A DNA stretch of 64,000 nucleotides from Alphaproteobacteria bacterium PA2 (GTDB lineage Bacteria; Pseudomonadota; Alphaproteobacteria; Caulobacterales; Caulobacteraceae), in assembly GCA_002256425.1 (NCBI GenBank), contig NKIZ01000001.1, positions 806,001 through 870,000 on the forward strand, in the 5' to 3' direction. Numbering within the stretch: position 1 is the first letter of the stretch; every line of letters begins with the position of its first letter. Below are positions 42,957 to 52,150 of the stretch, piece after piece. The position numbers and the translations under genes are program-made. Below the pieces are notes generated by a model. The model searched no databases and was not told the DNA's origin. It saw nothing but the letters and a program-made list of their open reading frames with translations.

Positions 42957-44651
42957 ATGCGTGGCTTCGATTCCGATCCTTCGGTGGTCGTCAGTGGACC
43001 GCTGGGGCAACTGACCCACCGCCGCAATCTTGAACACAGTGCACGACTGGCCAAGCAGTTCTATGCCGTGCGGCCAGGTGTCTGGACCTTCGTGGGCAAC
43101 GGGCTTTCCAACCAGACATTTGTGGAAGGGCCCGGGGGGATCATCGCTGTCGACACCGGCGAGAGCATCGAGGAGATGCGCGCCGCCCTGGCTGAGTTGC
43201 GTCAGCAGACCCAGGCGCCCGTGGTGGCCGTGCTCTATACCCACTTCCACTATATCGGCGGAACACGGGCGATCCTGGATGAGGCTGGCGCCGACATCCC
43301 CATTCTTGGTCACGAGCGGATCCCGCTCAATCTTGCCCGCGTCTCGAGCGAAATCGGACCGGCCTATTCCCGTGGCCTGATCCATCAGTTCGGATTGAGG
43401 TTGCCCGAGGAGGGGCCCGACGCCCTGGTCAATGAAGGGCTGGGTTCGCACTTCCGCAACCCGGAACACGCCCCGTTTACGCCGGGCTATGTCCCGCCGA
43501 CGGCGGTCTTCAAGGGCGGCGAGCGGCTGAACCTTGCGGGGTTGACCGTCGAGATCACCCACGCCCCATCCGACGCCGACGACTCCGTCACCTTCTGGTT
43601 TCCCGATCTCGACGTTTGCATCCAGAATCTCGTCTGGCCGACCCTGTTCAATATCTTCCCCATTCGCGGCGAGGCCTACCGCGATCCGCAGGTCCTGCTG
43701 CAAGGGATCGACCATATTGTCGGCCTCCAACCCGAGCACCTTCTCGGGGCGCATGGCCCGCCGATCTCTGGCAAGGCCCAGACCGTGGCCCGCGCGACAG
43801 CCTATCGGGACTCCATCCAGTTCCTCTGGGATCAGACGGTGCGCGGCATGAACAAGGGTCTGACCGCCGATCAGATGGCCCACGCCATCGTCCTGCCCGC
43901 CAGTTTCGATGACGACTATCTCACCTCGGAATTCTACGGGGTCGCCGAGCACCATGTGCGGCAGATCGCGGCCGGTGTCAGGGGTTGGTTCGACGATGAC
44001 ACCTCGCGCCTCTTTCCCCTGGAGCCGGTCGAGCGCGCTGGCCGCCTGATCGCCGAACTCGGTGGAGCCGAAGCCGTCCGTGGCAAGGTCACGGCGGCGC
44101 GGGCCTCGAACGATCTGCGCTGGGCGCTCGAGCTGGCTTCGTGGCTGAACACCCGGGCCGGCGCCGAGACAGCGGACCGTGAACTGCTTGCGGGCGTGCT
44201 GCGCGATCTGGCCAGCCGGACCACCGCCATGAACATCCGCAACTGGTGTCTGACCCGGGCCCGGGACCTTGACGGGTCAACGGACCTGTCCAAGTTGCGC
44301 GAGCACAGACTCCGTGCTTCGCAGCTGCTGGGCCAGTCGCCCTTTGAAACCCTTCATCTCCTGCGGGTCCTGCTGGATCCGGAACGGGCCAGCGGAATTG
44401 ATCTGCATGTCGGGTTCAGGTTCCCCGATGCCGAGGCTGCCGGCCTTCATATCCGCAATTGCGTCTCGGTCGCCACATCGGGCAAGGGTGCGGCTAACAC
44501 CCTCGAAATCACCTATGCCGATCTTGTCCGTGTACTGACCGGCACTGCGAATCTCTCTGATCTTCTCACCACAGGTGGCGCCAAGGCCGAGGGGGACGCC
44601 GAAGGACTGCGGCGCGCCCTGGCGAGCTTTGATGTCCCCGGCCTGCGTTAG
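42957..44651 (+). CDS. Alkylsulfatase-like MBL-fold protein
   Basis: A 564-residue protein in three parts like SdsA1/BDS1 alkylsulfatases: an MBL domain (1-270), an alkylsulfatase dimerisation domain (about 275-420; GMNKGLTADQMAHAIVLP, EFYGVAEHHVRQIAAGVRGWFD) and an SCP2-like C-terminal domain. ATG 42957 follows AGGGAG; it has no obvious signal peptide. The metal motif is unusual: HxHxDH reads THFHYIGG (His96, His98), lacking the Asp-His pair, and the TEAPAE-like segment reads HAPSDADDS (202-210). His266 is kept (GAHGPP). It may bind one metal or act on a different ester. Confidence 0.82.
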   Translation: MRGFDSDPSVVVSGPLGQLTHRRNLEHSARLAKQFYAVRPGVWTFVGNGLSNQTFVEGPGGIIAVDTGESIEEMRAALAELRQQTQAPVVAVLYTHFHYIGGTRAILDEAGADIPILGHERIPLNLARVSSEIGPAYSRGLIHQFGLRLPEEGPDALVNEGLGSHFRNPEHAPFTPGYVPPTAVFKGGERLNLAGLTVEITHAPSDADDSVTFWFPDLDVCIQNLVWPTLFNIFPIRGEAYRDPQVLLQGIDHIVGLQPEHLLGAHGPPISGKAQTVARATAYRDSIQFLWDQTVRGMNKGLTADQMAHAIVLPASFDDDYLTSEFYGVAEHHVRQIAAGVRGWFDDDTSRLFPLEPVERAGRLIAELGGAEAVRGKVTAARASNDLRWALELASWLNTRAGAETADRELLAGVLRDLASRTTAMNIRNWCLTRARDLDGSTDLSKLREHRLRASQLLGQSPFETLHLLRVLLDPERASGIDLHVGFRFPDAEAAGLHIRNCVSVATSGKGAANTLEITYADLVRVLTGTANLSDLLTTGGAKAEGDAEGLRRALASFDVPGLR

Positions 44652-44706
44652 TGACAAGGGCCGCTGACTGACTCGACCCTCGACGGGCCGGCCAGCATGG
44701 ATCGCA

Positions 44707-45615
44707 TCAGCTGCGGGTATAGGTGTTGAACCACTCGATCATCCGGGTCCAGGCCTGGGGAGCGGTCACCTTGTTGTATCGTTCCGGTGTGGCGTCGTTG
44801 AAGAAGCCGTGGACGGAATTGGGCCAGAGATGGCCCTCATAGCGGATATTGTTCTTTTTCAATTCGGCTTCCTGCGCCGCATAGCCGGCGGCCAGGGCTG
44901 AATCCAGGGCGCCGTGATTGATCAGAATGGCCGCCTTGATCCTGGGAACATCCGCCGCCGGGGTCGCAGAGCCGTAGAACGGCGCCGCCGCGGCCAGGTC
45001 TTCGCCGAGGATGGCCGCCAGGGCATTGGATTGTCCGCCCCCAAAGCAGAATCCGGTGGCCGCGATCTTGCCCGTGCAGTCGGGGCGGTCCTTGAGCCAC
45101 CTCGCCGCAGCGACCAGATCTTCAGTCATCTTCGCCCGGTCGATCTTGGCGAACATCTGGCCCCCCTTGTAGTCGTCACCGGGATAGCCGCCCAGGGAGG
45201 TCAGGGTGTCAGGGGCAAAGGCCATGAAATTCTCCAGGGCGAACCGGCGGGCCACATCTTCAGTATGAGGATTCAGGCCCCGGTTTTCATGGATCACGAT
45301 GACGCCCGGCAGCTTGGCCGGGGTGGCGCTTCGGGTGTCTGCACTGTTGGGACGGACCAGATAGCCGCGAATGGATCCATTTCCATTGGGCGAGGGTATG
45401 GTCACATAAGAGGCCTTGATCCGTTCATCGTCCTTCCGGACCTGCTGCCCCAGGGCATAATTGGGCATCAGGGCGTTGATGATCGTCGCTGCCGTAAGTC
45501 CGCCAACCGCGTGCTTGCCGACTCCGCTGACAAAGGCGCGACGGCTGATCTCGCCGTGGATGAAGCGGGTGTAGAGATCAACGGCCTCGGCAGGAATTTT
45601 GCGGCCTTCGGTCAT
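44707..45615 (-). CDS. Dienelactone hydrolase family protein, Tat-exported
   Basis: A 302-residue carboxymethylenebutenolidase-type hydrolase. The triad is visible: Cys190 (GFCFGGG), Asp238 and His269 (NSVHGFFND). The N-terminus (EISRRAFVSGVGKHAVGGLTAATII) has a twin-arginine motif and hydrophobic stretch, as in the common Tat-exported members that begin MTE..IP.EA..LY..FIHGEI. Classical DLH opens dienelactone in the chlorocatechol/beta-ketoadipate route, but exported forms have broader, poorly known substrates. It converges with the alkylsulfatase-like gene and is divergent from the KDPGal aldolase gene. Confidence 0.88.
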   Translation of the reverse strand: MTEGRKIPAEAVDLYTRFIHGEISRRAFVSGVGKHAVGGLTAATIINALMPNYALGQQVRKDDERIKASYVTIPSPNGNGSIRGYLVRPNSADTRSATPAKLPGVIVIHENRGLNPHTEDVARRFALENFMAFAPDTLTSLGGYPGDDYKGGQMFAKIDRAKMTEDLVAAARWLKDRPDCTGKIAATGFCFGGGQSNALAAILGEDLAAAAPFYGSATPAADVPRIKAAILINHGALDSALAAGYAAQEAELKKNNIRYEGHLWPNSVHGFFNDATPERYNKVTAPQAWTRMIEWFNTYTRS

Positions 45616-45957
45616 GGCGTTCTCCCACTACAGCCCGGCCTGATGTCGGGGCCTTCCAGTCCTGCCAAGCTAAGGAAAACGCTAGCCCATTCAAGTGGGT
45701 AGTTCCGGAGCAAGGCTTTGGTGGAGTCCTGCGGAAAAGCTGGGCAATTGCGTGCCTTTGTCAGGCGTCACAGTCTCATTCCAAAGCGCCTGGTTTCGCG
45801 GAAATCGGCCGGCGCCGTCGATCCTGCCTGGAGACCCCGACAGCGTCGCAATGTATGCTGCCCCATTGCAATCGCCTTGCGATCGTCTCGAAGTCCATTA
45901 GGCAAGGCAAGCGGCGCTGCACGGAGGCGGCGCTCTGGATTCAGGAGTGCCCGATCA
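45616..45957. other. Divergent intergenic region
   Basis: I see no convincing gene. An open frame runs leftward from the aldolase (to 45718) but lacks homology and has poor coding character. It should hold promoters for the DLH and aldolase genes; I could not pick a clear -35/-10 pair. Confidence 0.4.
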
Positions 45958-46578
45958 ATGACAAGTTTCCAGGCCGCCTTCGAAGAAGCGCCTCTTGTCG
46001 CAATCCTGCGGGGGGTCCGCCCCGATGAAGTGGCGTCCATCGCCGAGGCGCTTTTTGCTGCCGGACTTCGTCTGGTCGAGGTGCCTCTCAATTCCCCCCA
46101 ACCGCTCGAAAGCATTTCAGCCCTTCGACAGATGGAAGGGCGGATGATCTGGGGCGCGGGTACGGTGCTCACTCCGGATCAGGTTGACGCGGTCGCAGGG
46201 GTTGGAGGGCGAATGATCGTCAGTCCGAATACAAGCCCTGCGGTCATACTCCGCACGGTCGAACTGGGTCTGGAGCCACTGCCAGGGTTCGCAACCGCGA
46301 CCGAAGCCTTCGCCGCCCTTGACGCCGGCGCCAGACGGCTGAAGCTCTTTCCTGCGGCCAGCTATGGTCCTGATCACCTCAAGGCCCTGAAGGCTGTCCT
46401 TCCGGTCGAGGCCGAAGTCATTCCTGTTGGAGGAGTGGGGCCAGACCAGATGGCGGCATGGAAGGCGGCGGGCGCCCGGGGTTTCGGTCTCGGGTCGGAC
46501 CTCTACAAGCCCGGCATGACAGCCGATGAGGTCGGGCGCCGTGCTTCGGCCGCATTGACGGCCCTACGTGCGGCGTAA
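45958..46578 (+). CDS. dgoA: 2-dehydro-3-deoxy-6-phosphogalactonate aldolase
   Basis: A 206-residue class I aldolase of the KDPG/KDPGal family. The catalytic Glu41 (LVEVPLNSP), GAGTVL, the phosphate loop PVGGVGPDQM and Schiff-base Lys129 (RLKLFPA) are present. VPLNSP rather than VTLRTP, GSDLYKPG and PLPGFAT point to DgoA (De Ley-Doudoroff galactose pathway), giving pyruvate and glyceraldehyde 3-phosphate. An in-frame GTG 12 nt upstream is possible. The other genes of that pathway (dgoK, dgoD, galactose dehydrogenase) are not in the window. Confidence 0.9.
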   Translation: MTSFQAAFEEAPLVAILRGVRPDEVASIAEALFAAGLRLVEVPLNSPQPLESISALRQMEGRMIWGAGTVLTPDQVDAVAGVGGRMIVSPNTSPAVILRTVELGLEPLPGFATATEAFAALDAGARRLKLFPAASYGPDHLKALKAVLPVEAEVIPVGGVGPDQMAAWKAAGARGFGLGSDLYKPGMTADEVGRRASAALTALRAA

Positions 46579-46611
46579 GAACAATAGCTCAATCGTCCCC
46601 GGGAATTTCCA

Positions 46612-46941
46612 ATGCGTTTCAGTATCTCTTTCGCCGCCCTGGCCATGGCGGCCGCCTTGTCCTCCCAGGCCCTGGCGCAGGATGACCTGCCCGAGGGACC
46701 AGGCAAGGTCGCCATCCAGGAAGACTGCGCCCAGTGTCATGACCTAGGCACCGCCATTGGCCAGAAACGTTCACCGGACGAATGGGTCGAGGTGGTGGAC
46801 CGTATGACTGGTTTTGGACTGACCCTCACCGACGCCAGGCGGACCGAGATACTGCAATATCTCAATGCCAATCGCAGTACGGCGCCTGCTGTGGCCGCCC
46901 CGCCAGCGACAGGCGGGGCGCATGCCTCCAAAACGCCCTGA
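46612..46941 (+). CDS. Small periplasmic cytochrome c
   Basis: A 109-residue protein with a signal peptide (about 1-22, LAQ) and one heme site CAQCH (Cys39, Cys42, His43). The following pattern, DEWVEVVDRMTGFGLTLTDARRTEILQYLNAN, is typical of short monoheme cytochromes, with Met60s as the probable sixth ligand, and the tail is Ala/Pro-rich. It likely carries electrons from a periplasmic dehydrogenase that is not obvious nearby. It follows the aldolase by 33 nt and may be co-transcribed. Confidence 0.85.
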   Translation: MRFSISFAALAMAAALSSQALAQDDLPEGPGKVAIQEDCAQCHDLGTAIGQKRSPDEWVEVVDRMTGFGLTLTDARRTEILQYLNANRSTAPAVAAPPATGGAHASKTP

Positions 46942-46975
46942 CCGAATAGTTGGACCTGTTTCTGGAAGGTCCGAC

Positions 46976-48205
46976 CTAGACGCCCACCACCAGGCTGACC
47001 GAGGTTGTGGCGCTGCCGCCAACATTGAAGGTGGCGAAATTCCTGGCGCCTTCCACCTGATAGTCGCCGGCATTGCCTGAAACCTGACGCCAGGCGTCCA
47101 GGGCCATGCGCACGCCGGTTGCGCCCACCGGATGGCCCAGGCCGATCAGTCCGCCTGACGGATTGACGGGCAGGCGGCCGCCCAGGGCGATGGTGCCGTC
47201 TTCAACAGCCCGCCAGCTCTGGCCTGGGGGCGTTATGCCGAAGTGGTCAATGGCCATGTATTCGGTGATCGAGAAGCAGTCGTGCACCTCTACCCCGTCA
47301 CAGGCATAGATATCCTCCATGCCGGCGCGACCCAGGGCGTCCATCATCGCCTTGCGCACGGTCGGGAAGACATAGGGCTGTCCACGGCTGGCATTCACCT
47401 TTGTAGAGTAGAGCAGAGGGGCGGTAGCGTGGCCCCAGCCCTTGATGCGCGGAATGCTCTCCAGCGCAATGCCACGCCGCTTGGCGTACTGCTCTGCCAC
47501 CTCTCGGGAGGCCAGGAAGATGGCTGCCGCGCCGTCGGTCACCTGACCACAATCGGCCTTGCGCAGGCTGCCCTCGATGTGCGGGTTCAGCTCGTCATTG
47601 TCGGTGAAGTGGTCAGGAGTGATCGCCCACTTGCGCGTCTGTGAGTTGGGATTCTTCTTGGCGTTGGCGAAGGCGATTTCGGAAATGCCCCGCAGATGGG
47701 CCCGGTCGAGGCCGAAGCGCTCCTCATATTCTTCGGCGACGTTTGAGAACATGTAGGGCCAGAGATAGCGGGCGTCCTGCGCCTCCTGCCCGGCCCAGGC
47801 GGCTGATCCCAGATACTCCGCTGCGCGCTGGCCAGGCACATTGCGCATGAGCTCAATGCCCAGCACCAGGGCCAGACCATACCGTCCAGCCTCGATCTCG
47901 GCGCTGGCCGCCAGAATGGCGATGCTGCCAGACGCGCAGGCCGCTTCATGGCGCGAGGTCGGAATGCCTGCCATGTCGGGGTGCACATGGCCGAAGAATC
48001 CGCCCAGCTGACCCTGACCGGCAAACAGCTCTCCCACGAAATTGCCGACATGGGCGGTCTGGACCTCACGGGGCTCAATTCCCGTAGTGGCAAAGGCCGC
48101 CTCGGCGGCGTCGCGGAAAAGCTCGAACATGCCACCGCCTTCGCGCTCGATATTCCGGGCAAAATCGGTCTGGGCGCCGCCCAGAATGAAAACTTCAGCG
48201 GCCAT
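46976..48205 (-). CDS. Thiolase family protein (SCP2/SCPx type)
   Basis: A 409-residue thiolase. ATG 48203-48205 follows AAAGGAG; the frame extends upstream without homology. The nucleophile Cys90 lies in HEAACASGSIAI and the His in GLGHPVGATGVR. The C-terminal NVGGSATTSVSLVV replaces the usual CxGGG, which marks SCPx-like thiolases and related acyl-transfer enzymes rather than acetoacetyl-CoA thiolase. It probably shortens branched, steroid-side-chain or otherwise bulky 3-ketoacyl-CoAs; loss of the second Cys may instead mean a different acyl acceptor. Confidence 0.85.
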   Translation of the reverse strand: MAAEVFILGGAQTDFARNIEREGGGMFELFRDAAEAAFATTGIEPREVQTAHVGNFVGELFAGQGQLGGFFGHVHPDMAGIPTSRHEAACASGSIAILAASAEIEAGRYGLALVLGIELMRNVPGQRAAEYLGSAAWAGQEAQDARYLWPYMFSNVAEEYEERFGLDRAHLRGISEIAFANAKKNPNSQTRKWAITPDHFTDNDELNPHIEGSLRKADCGQVTDGAAAIFLASREVAEQYAKRRGIALESIPRIKGWGHATAPLLYSTKVNASRGQPYVFPTVRKAMMDALGRAGMEDIYACDGVEVHDCFSITEYMAIDHFGITPPGQSWRAVEDGTIALGGRLPVNPSGGLIGLGHPVGATGVRMALDAWRQVSGNAGDYQVEGARNFATFNVGGSATTSVSLVVGV

Positions 48206-48399
48206 GTCAGTCTCCTTTGTCGATCCCCGCCAGGGAGGGCGCATGAACACTGATGCGCATCACCTTGCTGGTCGTTGAGCGCGGCAGGCCTTCGGAATGG
48301 AAAGGCCGTCCATGTGGGTGGAAGACTGCCAAATCCTTCGGGGTTTGTCAGGACAAATGTATCGGTCGGCGATCGGCCCCTGCCTTGAGGGCGGCCACC

Positions 48400-49338
48400 T
48401 CAATTCCCGACAAGATCCGCCAAACGGGTCCCCGATAGCCAGGCGGCCTCGACCCGTGGCCCCAGCAGCCAGTCTCCGCAGAGACCCAGGCAGCGCCTGG
48501 GGTCCCAAAGGGCGCCAGACCCCTGGGTCCCAGATCTGGCATATCGCCAGCGGTGGGCGCTCTGGGCGATCGGGTGTGCAGGACTGATGGCAAGGGAGTC
48601 GAAAAGGGCGCCGAGCAGGGCCGGGATGACCTCTTCAGCCGATGCCTCAAGATGCGTGCGTGACCATGCGGGAGAGGCCTGCAGAACCCAGGCCTCGGGG
48701 CCTGTGCGTCCGGGCTTTGACGAATTGCGTGCGGCCCAGACGAGGGGGGAGGCCTCATCACCACGCCAGCAGTCGATCCCTGTTTCCAGCCTTTCGCTGA
48801 ACGCCGCCATGACGGTCCAGCACGGATCAGTCGGTGTCGCCTCCGCCAAGGCTGAGAAGTCAGGTGAAACCGACGCCGTCAGTTCAGCCGCCTGTTCGGC
48901 CGGAAGGGCGACCACGACGGCGGCCACTGCCTGTGAGGCGCCATTTTCCAGCACCACCCGCCACCCCGCTCCGTCGGGCGCCAGTTGCATGACCCTTGCA
49001 CCCCAATGAACCTCAAATCTTCCCGCCATTTCGCGCAGGGGTGCGTTCATGCCTGGCGTGCCGACAAAGGCGTCTTCTCCGGCCGCAGGCCAGGGTGCAA
49101 TCAGGCCTGCCCGGATCCAGGCCTCGGCTCTGGCCTGAAAGCCCGGGTCCCGAACGGTGAAATACTGGGCGCCGTGGTCGAAGGCGGCTTCTCCCATCGG
49201 AGTCTCTGTCCGGCGAACCGACATCCGGCCGCCGGCGCCGCGCCCCTTGTCGAAAAGCAGGACCTTGTGACCGGATTCCGCCAGGCGTTCGGCGCACGCC
49301 AGGCCCGCCATGCCTGCACCTATGATCCCGATATGCAT
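48400..49338 (-). CDS. FAD-dependent amine-oxidase-like (renalase-type) protein
   Basis: A 312-residue flavoprotein. The N-terminal Rossmann motif GIIGAGMAGLACAERL, the E/D-type LLFDKGRGAGGRMS and AAFDHGAQYFT match small NAD(P)/FAD-dependent oxidoreductases related to renalase and to protoporphyrinogen/amine oxidases. The C-terminal CLGLCGDWLLGPRVEAAWLSG is the FAD-closing motif. The natural substrate of bacterial members is mostly unknown; renalases oxidise alpha/6-dihydroNAD(P). It is probably cytoplasmic. Confidence 0.85.
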   Translation of the reverse strand: MHIGIIGAGMAGLACAERLAESGHKVLLFDKGRGAGGRMSVRRTETPMGEAAFDHGAQYFTVRDPGFQARAEAWIRAGLIAPWPAAGEDAFVGTPGMNAPLREMAGRFEVHWGARVMQLAPDGAGWRVVLENGASQAVAAVVVALPAEQAAELTASVSPDFSALAEATPTDPCWTVMAAFSERLETGIDCWRGDEASPLVWAARNSSKPGRTGPEAWVLQASPAWSRTHLEASAEEVIPALLGALFDSLAISPAHPIAQSAHRWRYARSGTQGSGALWDPRRCLGLCGDWLLGPRVEAAWLSGTRLADLVGN

Positions 49339-49447
49339 TGGTCTCTACGCCCTGCGACTCACGAACTGTATCGGGCGCCAGTCTAGGTCCACCCGCCTGA
49401 TCAGGTCTTGATCGGATTTCCGACGACCGTGAATCGAGGGTCTTCAG

Positions 49448-51292
49448 TCAGGCCTGGGCAGAGCCAGCCATGACCGCTGACGAGGGCTCGGCCTCCTGCC
49501 TGCCGGAAACATCAGGGCGCATGGCCTCATCAATGGCCGCGAAAAGCGCGCTGACTTCCAGAGGCTTTGCGACGTGTCCGTCAAAGCCCAGGGCGCCATA
49601 CTCCGCAACCTGATGGGCCAGGGCGTCTGCAGTAAGGGCGAGAATGGGTGTGCGGGCCCGACCTGTTTTCAGCTCCAGCGCCCGGATCTGCCGGGTTGCT
49701 TCGATGCCCCCCATGACGGGCATATTGATATCCATGAGCACAAGGTCCCAGTCCCCGGAGGCGAAGGTTTCGACCGCTTCCATGCCGTTGGACGCCAGGG
49801 TGGGGGTAAAGCCGCCATGACCCAGCAGGGTTCTGAGGACAAGCTGGTTTATCTCATTGTCCTCAACGGCGAGGATGCGAGGGGATCTGGAGTTTTCAGC
49901 CTGTTCGACAGGTTGAGCGTCATCCGTGATCGCCTCATGCTCTCCCTGAGCCACGGCTCCGGAGGCGCTGACCGGAACGCACGGGATCGACAGGGTGAAG
50001 ACCGACCCCTCTCCCTGGGTGCTCCGCACGGCAATGTCGCCATCCATCAGCCCTGCCAGCCGGCTGCAGATGGAAAGTCCCAGGCCCGTGCCGCCAAAAT
50101 TACGGGTCGTAGAGGTTTCAGCCTGGGTAAAGGGCTGGAACAGGGCGCCCAGCCGGTCAGCGGGGATACCGATACCCGTATCGGCCACGCTCAGCCGCAG
50201 GGTTCCGTCCTGATAGTCTGACGCCAGGGTAATACTGCCCGCCGGGGAAAATTTGATGGCGTTGGAGATCAGATTGTAGAGGATCTGCCGAAGACGCGTG
50301 GGGTCTCCCAGATAGCTGCCAGCCGATCCCTCGCCCAGCTGAACGGCTAGCGTCAGGCCCTTGGCGGTCGCCAGGCGCTCAAATGGCGCAGTCGCGCTTT
50401 CCAGAAGGGCCGTGAGATCAAACTCGACAGATTCCAGCGTCAGCATGCCGGCCTCGATCTTGGCCTCATCGAGTATGTCGTTCAGGACCGTCAGCAGGTT
50501 GTCCCCGGACTCCTTGATCACATTCAGCCGTGCGCGCTGCTCCTGGGAAAGATCGCCCAGGGTCATGGCCTGCGCCATGCCAAGAATGCCGTTCAGTGGG
50601 GTACGGATCTCATGGCTCATGGTCGCCAGGAAGCTCGACTTCGCTTCGCTCGCCAGGCGGGCGGCCTCTGCAGCTCGCGCCAACTCTTCATTGGAACGCA
50701 TCAGCTTTCGTTCGGTGGCGTTGAGAATGAAGGAATTCAGCAGGATGGTTCCACAGGCCCCCAGGGTCGCCAGGCTCGCGGCCAGGGCGACGAACGGCGT
50801 TGCATGCGCCGATAGATAGGAGATCAGCAGGTAGGACAGGGTCGTCAGTTGGGGCAGGATCAGGGTGAGAAACAGCTTGCGGCTGTAGTAGGAACCCAGC
50901 GCCGCAAAGAACGACACGGACATCAGGTTCATCACTGCAGCAATATGGGTCACCATCCCGCCCACATTCCACAGCAGGAGGGCATGGGTGATCCAGATCA
51001 GCGAAGATGCTAGCGCATTGGCGTAGATGGCCCGGCTGTACCTGAAGTTTCCGGAGGCGAACCGCCTGCACAACCAGTATCCAGCGGCCTCGTTGACAAG
51101 CAATGCGGCCAGCCAGGCCACAGCAATCGCGGGCGAGAGGTAGGCGTAGAGGAAACTGGAGATCAGCAGGCCGATCACCGGGCGAACCATCGCCCTGGAG
51201 CCTTCTGCCCTTGCATAGTTTGCCAGGCTCTTGCGTTCTTCTGTTTCCAGAGCCCGGTCGAACACAGACAGCTTTGATCCTGGGGCCAGCAT
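49448..51292 (-). CDS. Membrane hybrid histidine kinase with C-terminal receiver
   Basis: A 614-residue kinase. ATG 51290-51292 (AGGGT upstream) is chosen because residues 35-190 contain five to six closely spaced membrane helices; the open frame reaches 51427, almost at the divergent GST. Then come HisKA with phospho-acceptor His227 ([13 protein letters not shown]), HATPase ([26 protein letters not shown]) and a REC domain (VEDNEINQ, phospho-Asp in [18 protein letters not shown]). No PAS or periplasmic sensor is seen, so the membrane block is the likely sensor. A phosphotransferase and output regulator must be encoded elsewhere. Confidence 0.92.
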   Translation of the reverse strand: MLAPGSKLSVFDRALETEERKSLANYARAEGSRAMVRPVIGLLISSFLYAYLSPAIAVAWLAALLVNEAAGYWLCRRFASGNFRYSRAIYANALASSLIWITHALLLWNVGGMVTHIAAVMNLMSVSFFAALGSYYSRKLFLTLILPQLTTLSYLLISYLSAHATPFVALAASLATLGACGTILLNSFILNATERKLMRSNEELARAAEAARLASEAKSSFLATMSHEIRTPLNGILGMAQAMTLGDLSQEQRARLNVIKESGDNLLTVLNDILDEAKIEAGMLTLESVEFDLTALLESATAPFERLATAKGLTLAVQLGEGSAGSYLGDPTRLRQILYNLISNAIKFSPAGSITLASDYQDGTLRLSVADTGIGIPADRLGALFQPFTQAETSTTRNFGGTGLGLSICSRLAGLMDGDIAVRSTQGEGSVFTLSIPCVPVSASGAVAQGEHEAITDDAQPVEQAENSRSPRILAVEDNEINQLVLRTLLGHGGFTPTLASNGMEAVETFASGDWDLVLMDINMPVMGGIEATRQIRALELKTGRARTPILALTADALAHQVAEYGALGFDGHVAKPLEVSALFAAIDEAMRPDVSGRQEAEPSSAVMAGSAQA

Positions 51293-51432
51293 CAGGACCC
51301 TATACCCACAATAGGTTTGAGGATGTCCTAACCGTCCGACACTGATCAGCCTGGGACAGCTGCGTATTGTGTCAAAACCCGTGACGAAGGCAGGCATAGC
51401 GTCGATAGTCACGCGACGCAGGAGCATAAGAC

Positions 51433-52146
51433 ATGATGAAACTCTATTCCGGGGACCTGAGCCCCTATTCGGCCCGGGTGCGGATGCAGATCTACGCCAA
51501 GGGCCTGACCGACATCAGCATTGAGCGCCCCGCCCACTTCGGAACACCGAAGTTCCGGGAGGAATTTCCCATAGGCCGCATTCCGGTCCTGGATATCGAC
51601 GGCGACATGATGCCGGAGTCCGAGGTCATCGCCGAATATCTGGAAGAGATGTTTCCCACGCCTTCCATGCTGGGCGCCAGCCCTCGGGAGACCGCCCATA
51701 TCAGGACCATCGCCCGGGTGGGGGACATCTACATATTGAACAACATGTTCATGCTGTCTGGCCAGTCCCGGGCCGAGACCCGCAACCAGGGGATCATCGA
51801 CCTGCTGGGTGGGCAGGTGGTGCGCAATATCAAGGCCCTGAACAAGATGATCGGTCAGGATGGCTATGCCTGCTGCGGCCGCCTGACCATGGCTGACTGC
51901 GCCCTCGTGCCGGCCCTGTTCATGGTCGAGAACGTCCTGCCTTCCACGGGCATGGAAGACCCTATCCCGAAGGCGGCCAATGTCGCGGCCTACTGGGCTG
52001 CGATCCAGCAGAACGAACACGCGGCAAAGACCCTGGTGGAGCTGCACCGGGGTCTCGAAGAGCGGCGGGAGATGATCCGCAACGGCACCTTCGCCAAGAT
52101 GATGGCCAAGGCCGCCGCGGCCATGGCGGAGGCTGAAAAGGACTGA
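51433..52146 (+). CDS. Glutathione S-transferase family protein
   Basis: A 237-residue GST with thioredoxin-like N-terminus (GDLSPYSARVRMQIYAKG; Ser10/Ser13 candidates for activating glutathione), FPIGRIPVLDIDG cis-Pro, ESEVIAEYLEEMFP, and a helical domain (GRLTMADCALVPALF) with an Ala/Lys-rich end. It is not close in sequence to the GST at 15765. It lies 140 nt from and divergent to the hybrid kinase and converges with the CocE gene 4 nt away. The substrate is unknown. Confidence 0.85.
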   Translation: MMKLYSGDLSPYSARVRMQIYAKGLTDISIERPAHFGTPKFREEFPIGRIPVLDIDGDMMPESEVIAEYLEEMFPTPSMLGASPRETAHIRTIARVGDIYILNNMFMLSGQSRAETRNQGIIDLLGGQVVRNIKALNKMIGQDGYACCGRLTMADCALVPALFMVENVLPSTGMEDPIPKAANVAAYWAAIQQNEHAAKTLVELHRGLEERREMIRNGTFAKMMAKAAAAMAEAEKD

Positions 52147-52150
52147 TCCC

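Noticed and set aside
42582-43955. 457-codon minus-strand frame over the PHP-like and alkylsulfatase-like genes
   Set aside because: Spans two convincing plus-strand genes, no recognisable domain, low-complexity Gly/Asp composition typical of shadows.
45718-45957. N-terminal extension of the KDPGal aldolase
   Set aside because: Arg/Ser-rich sequence without similarity; ATG 45958 gives the normal family start.
46942-46975. GGACCT/AGGTCC stem between cytochrome and thiolase as bidirectional terminator
   Set aside because: Only six pairs with a nine-base loop and no T-tract on either strand.
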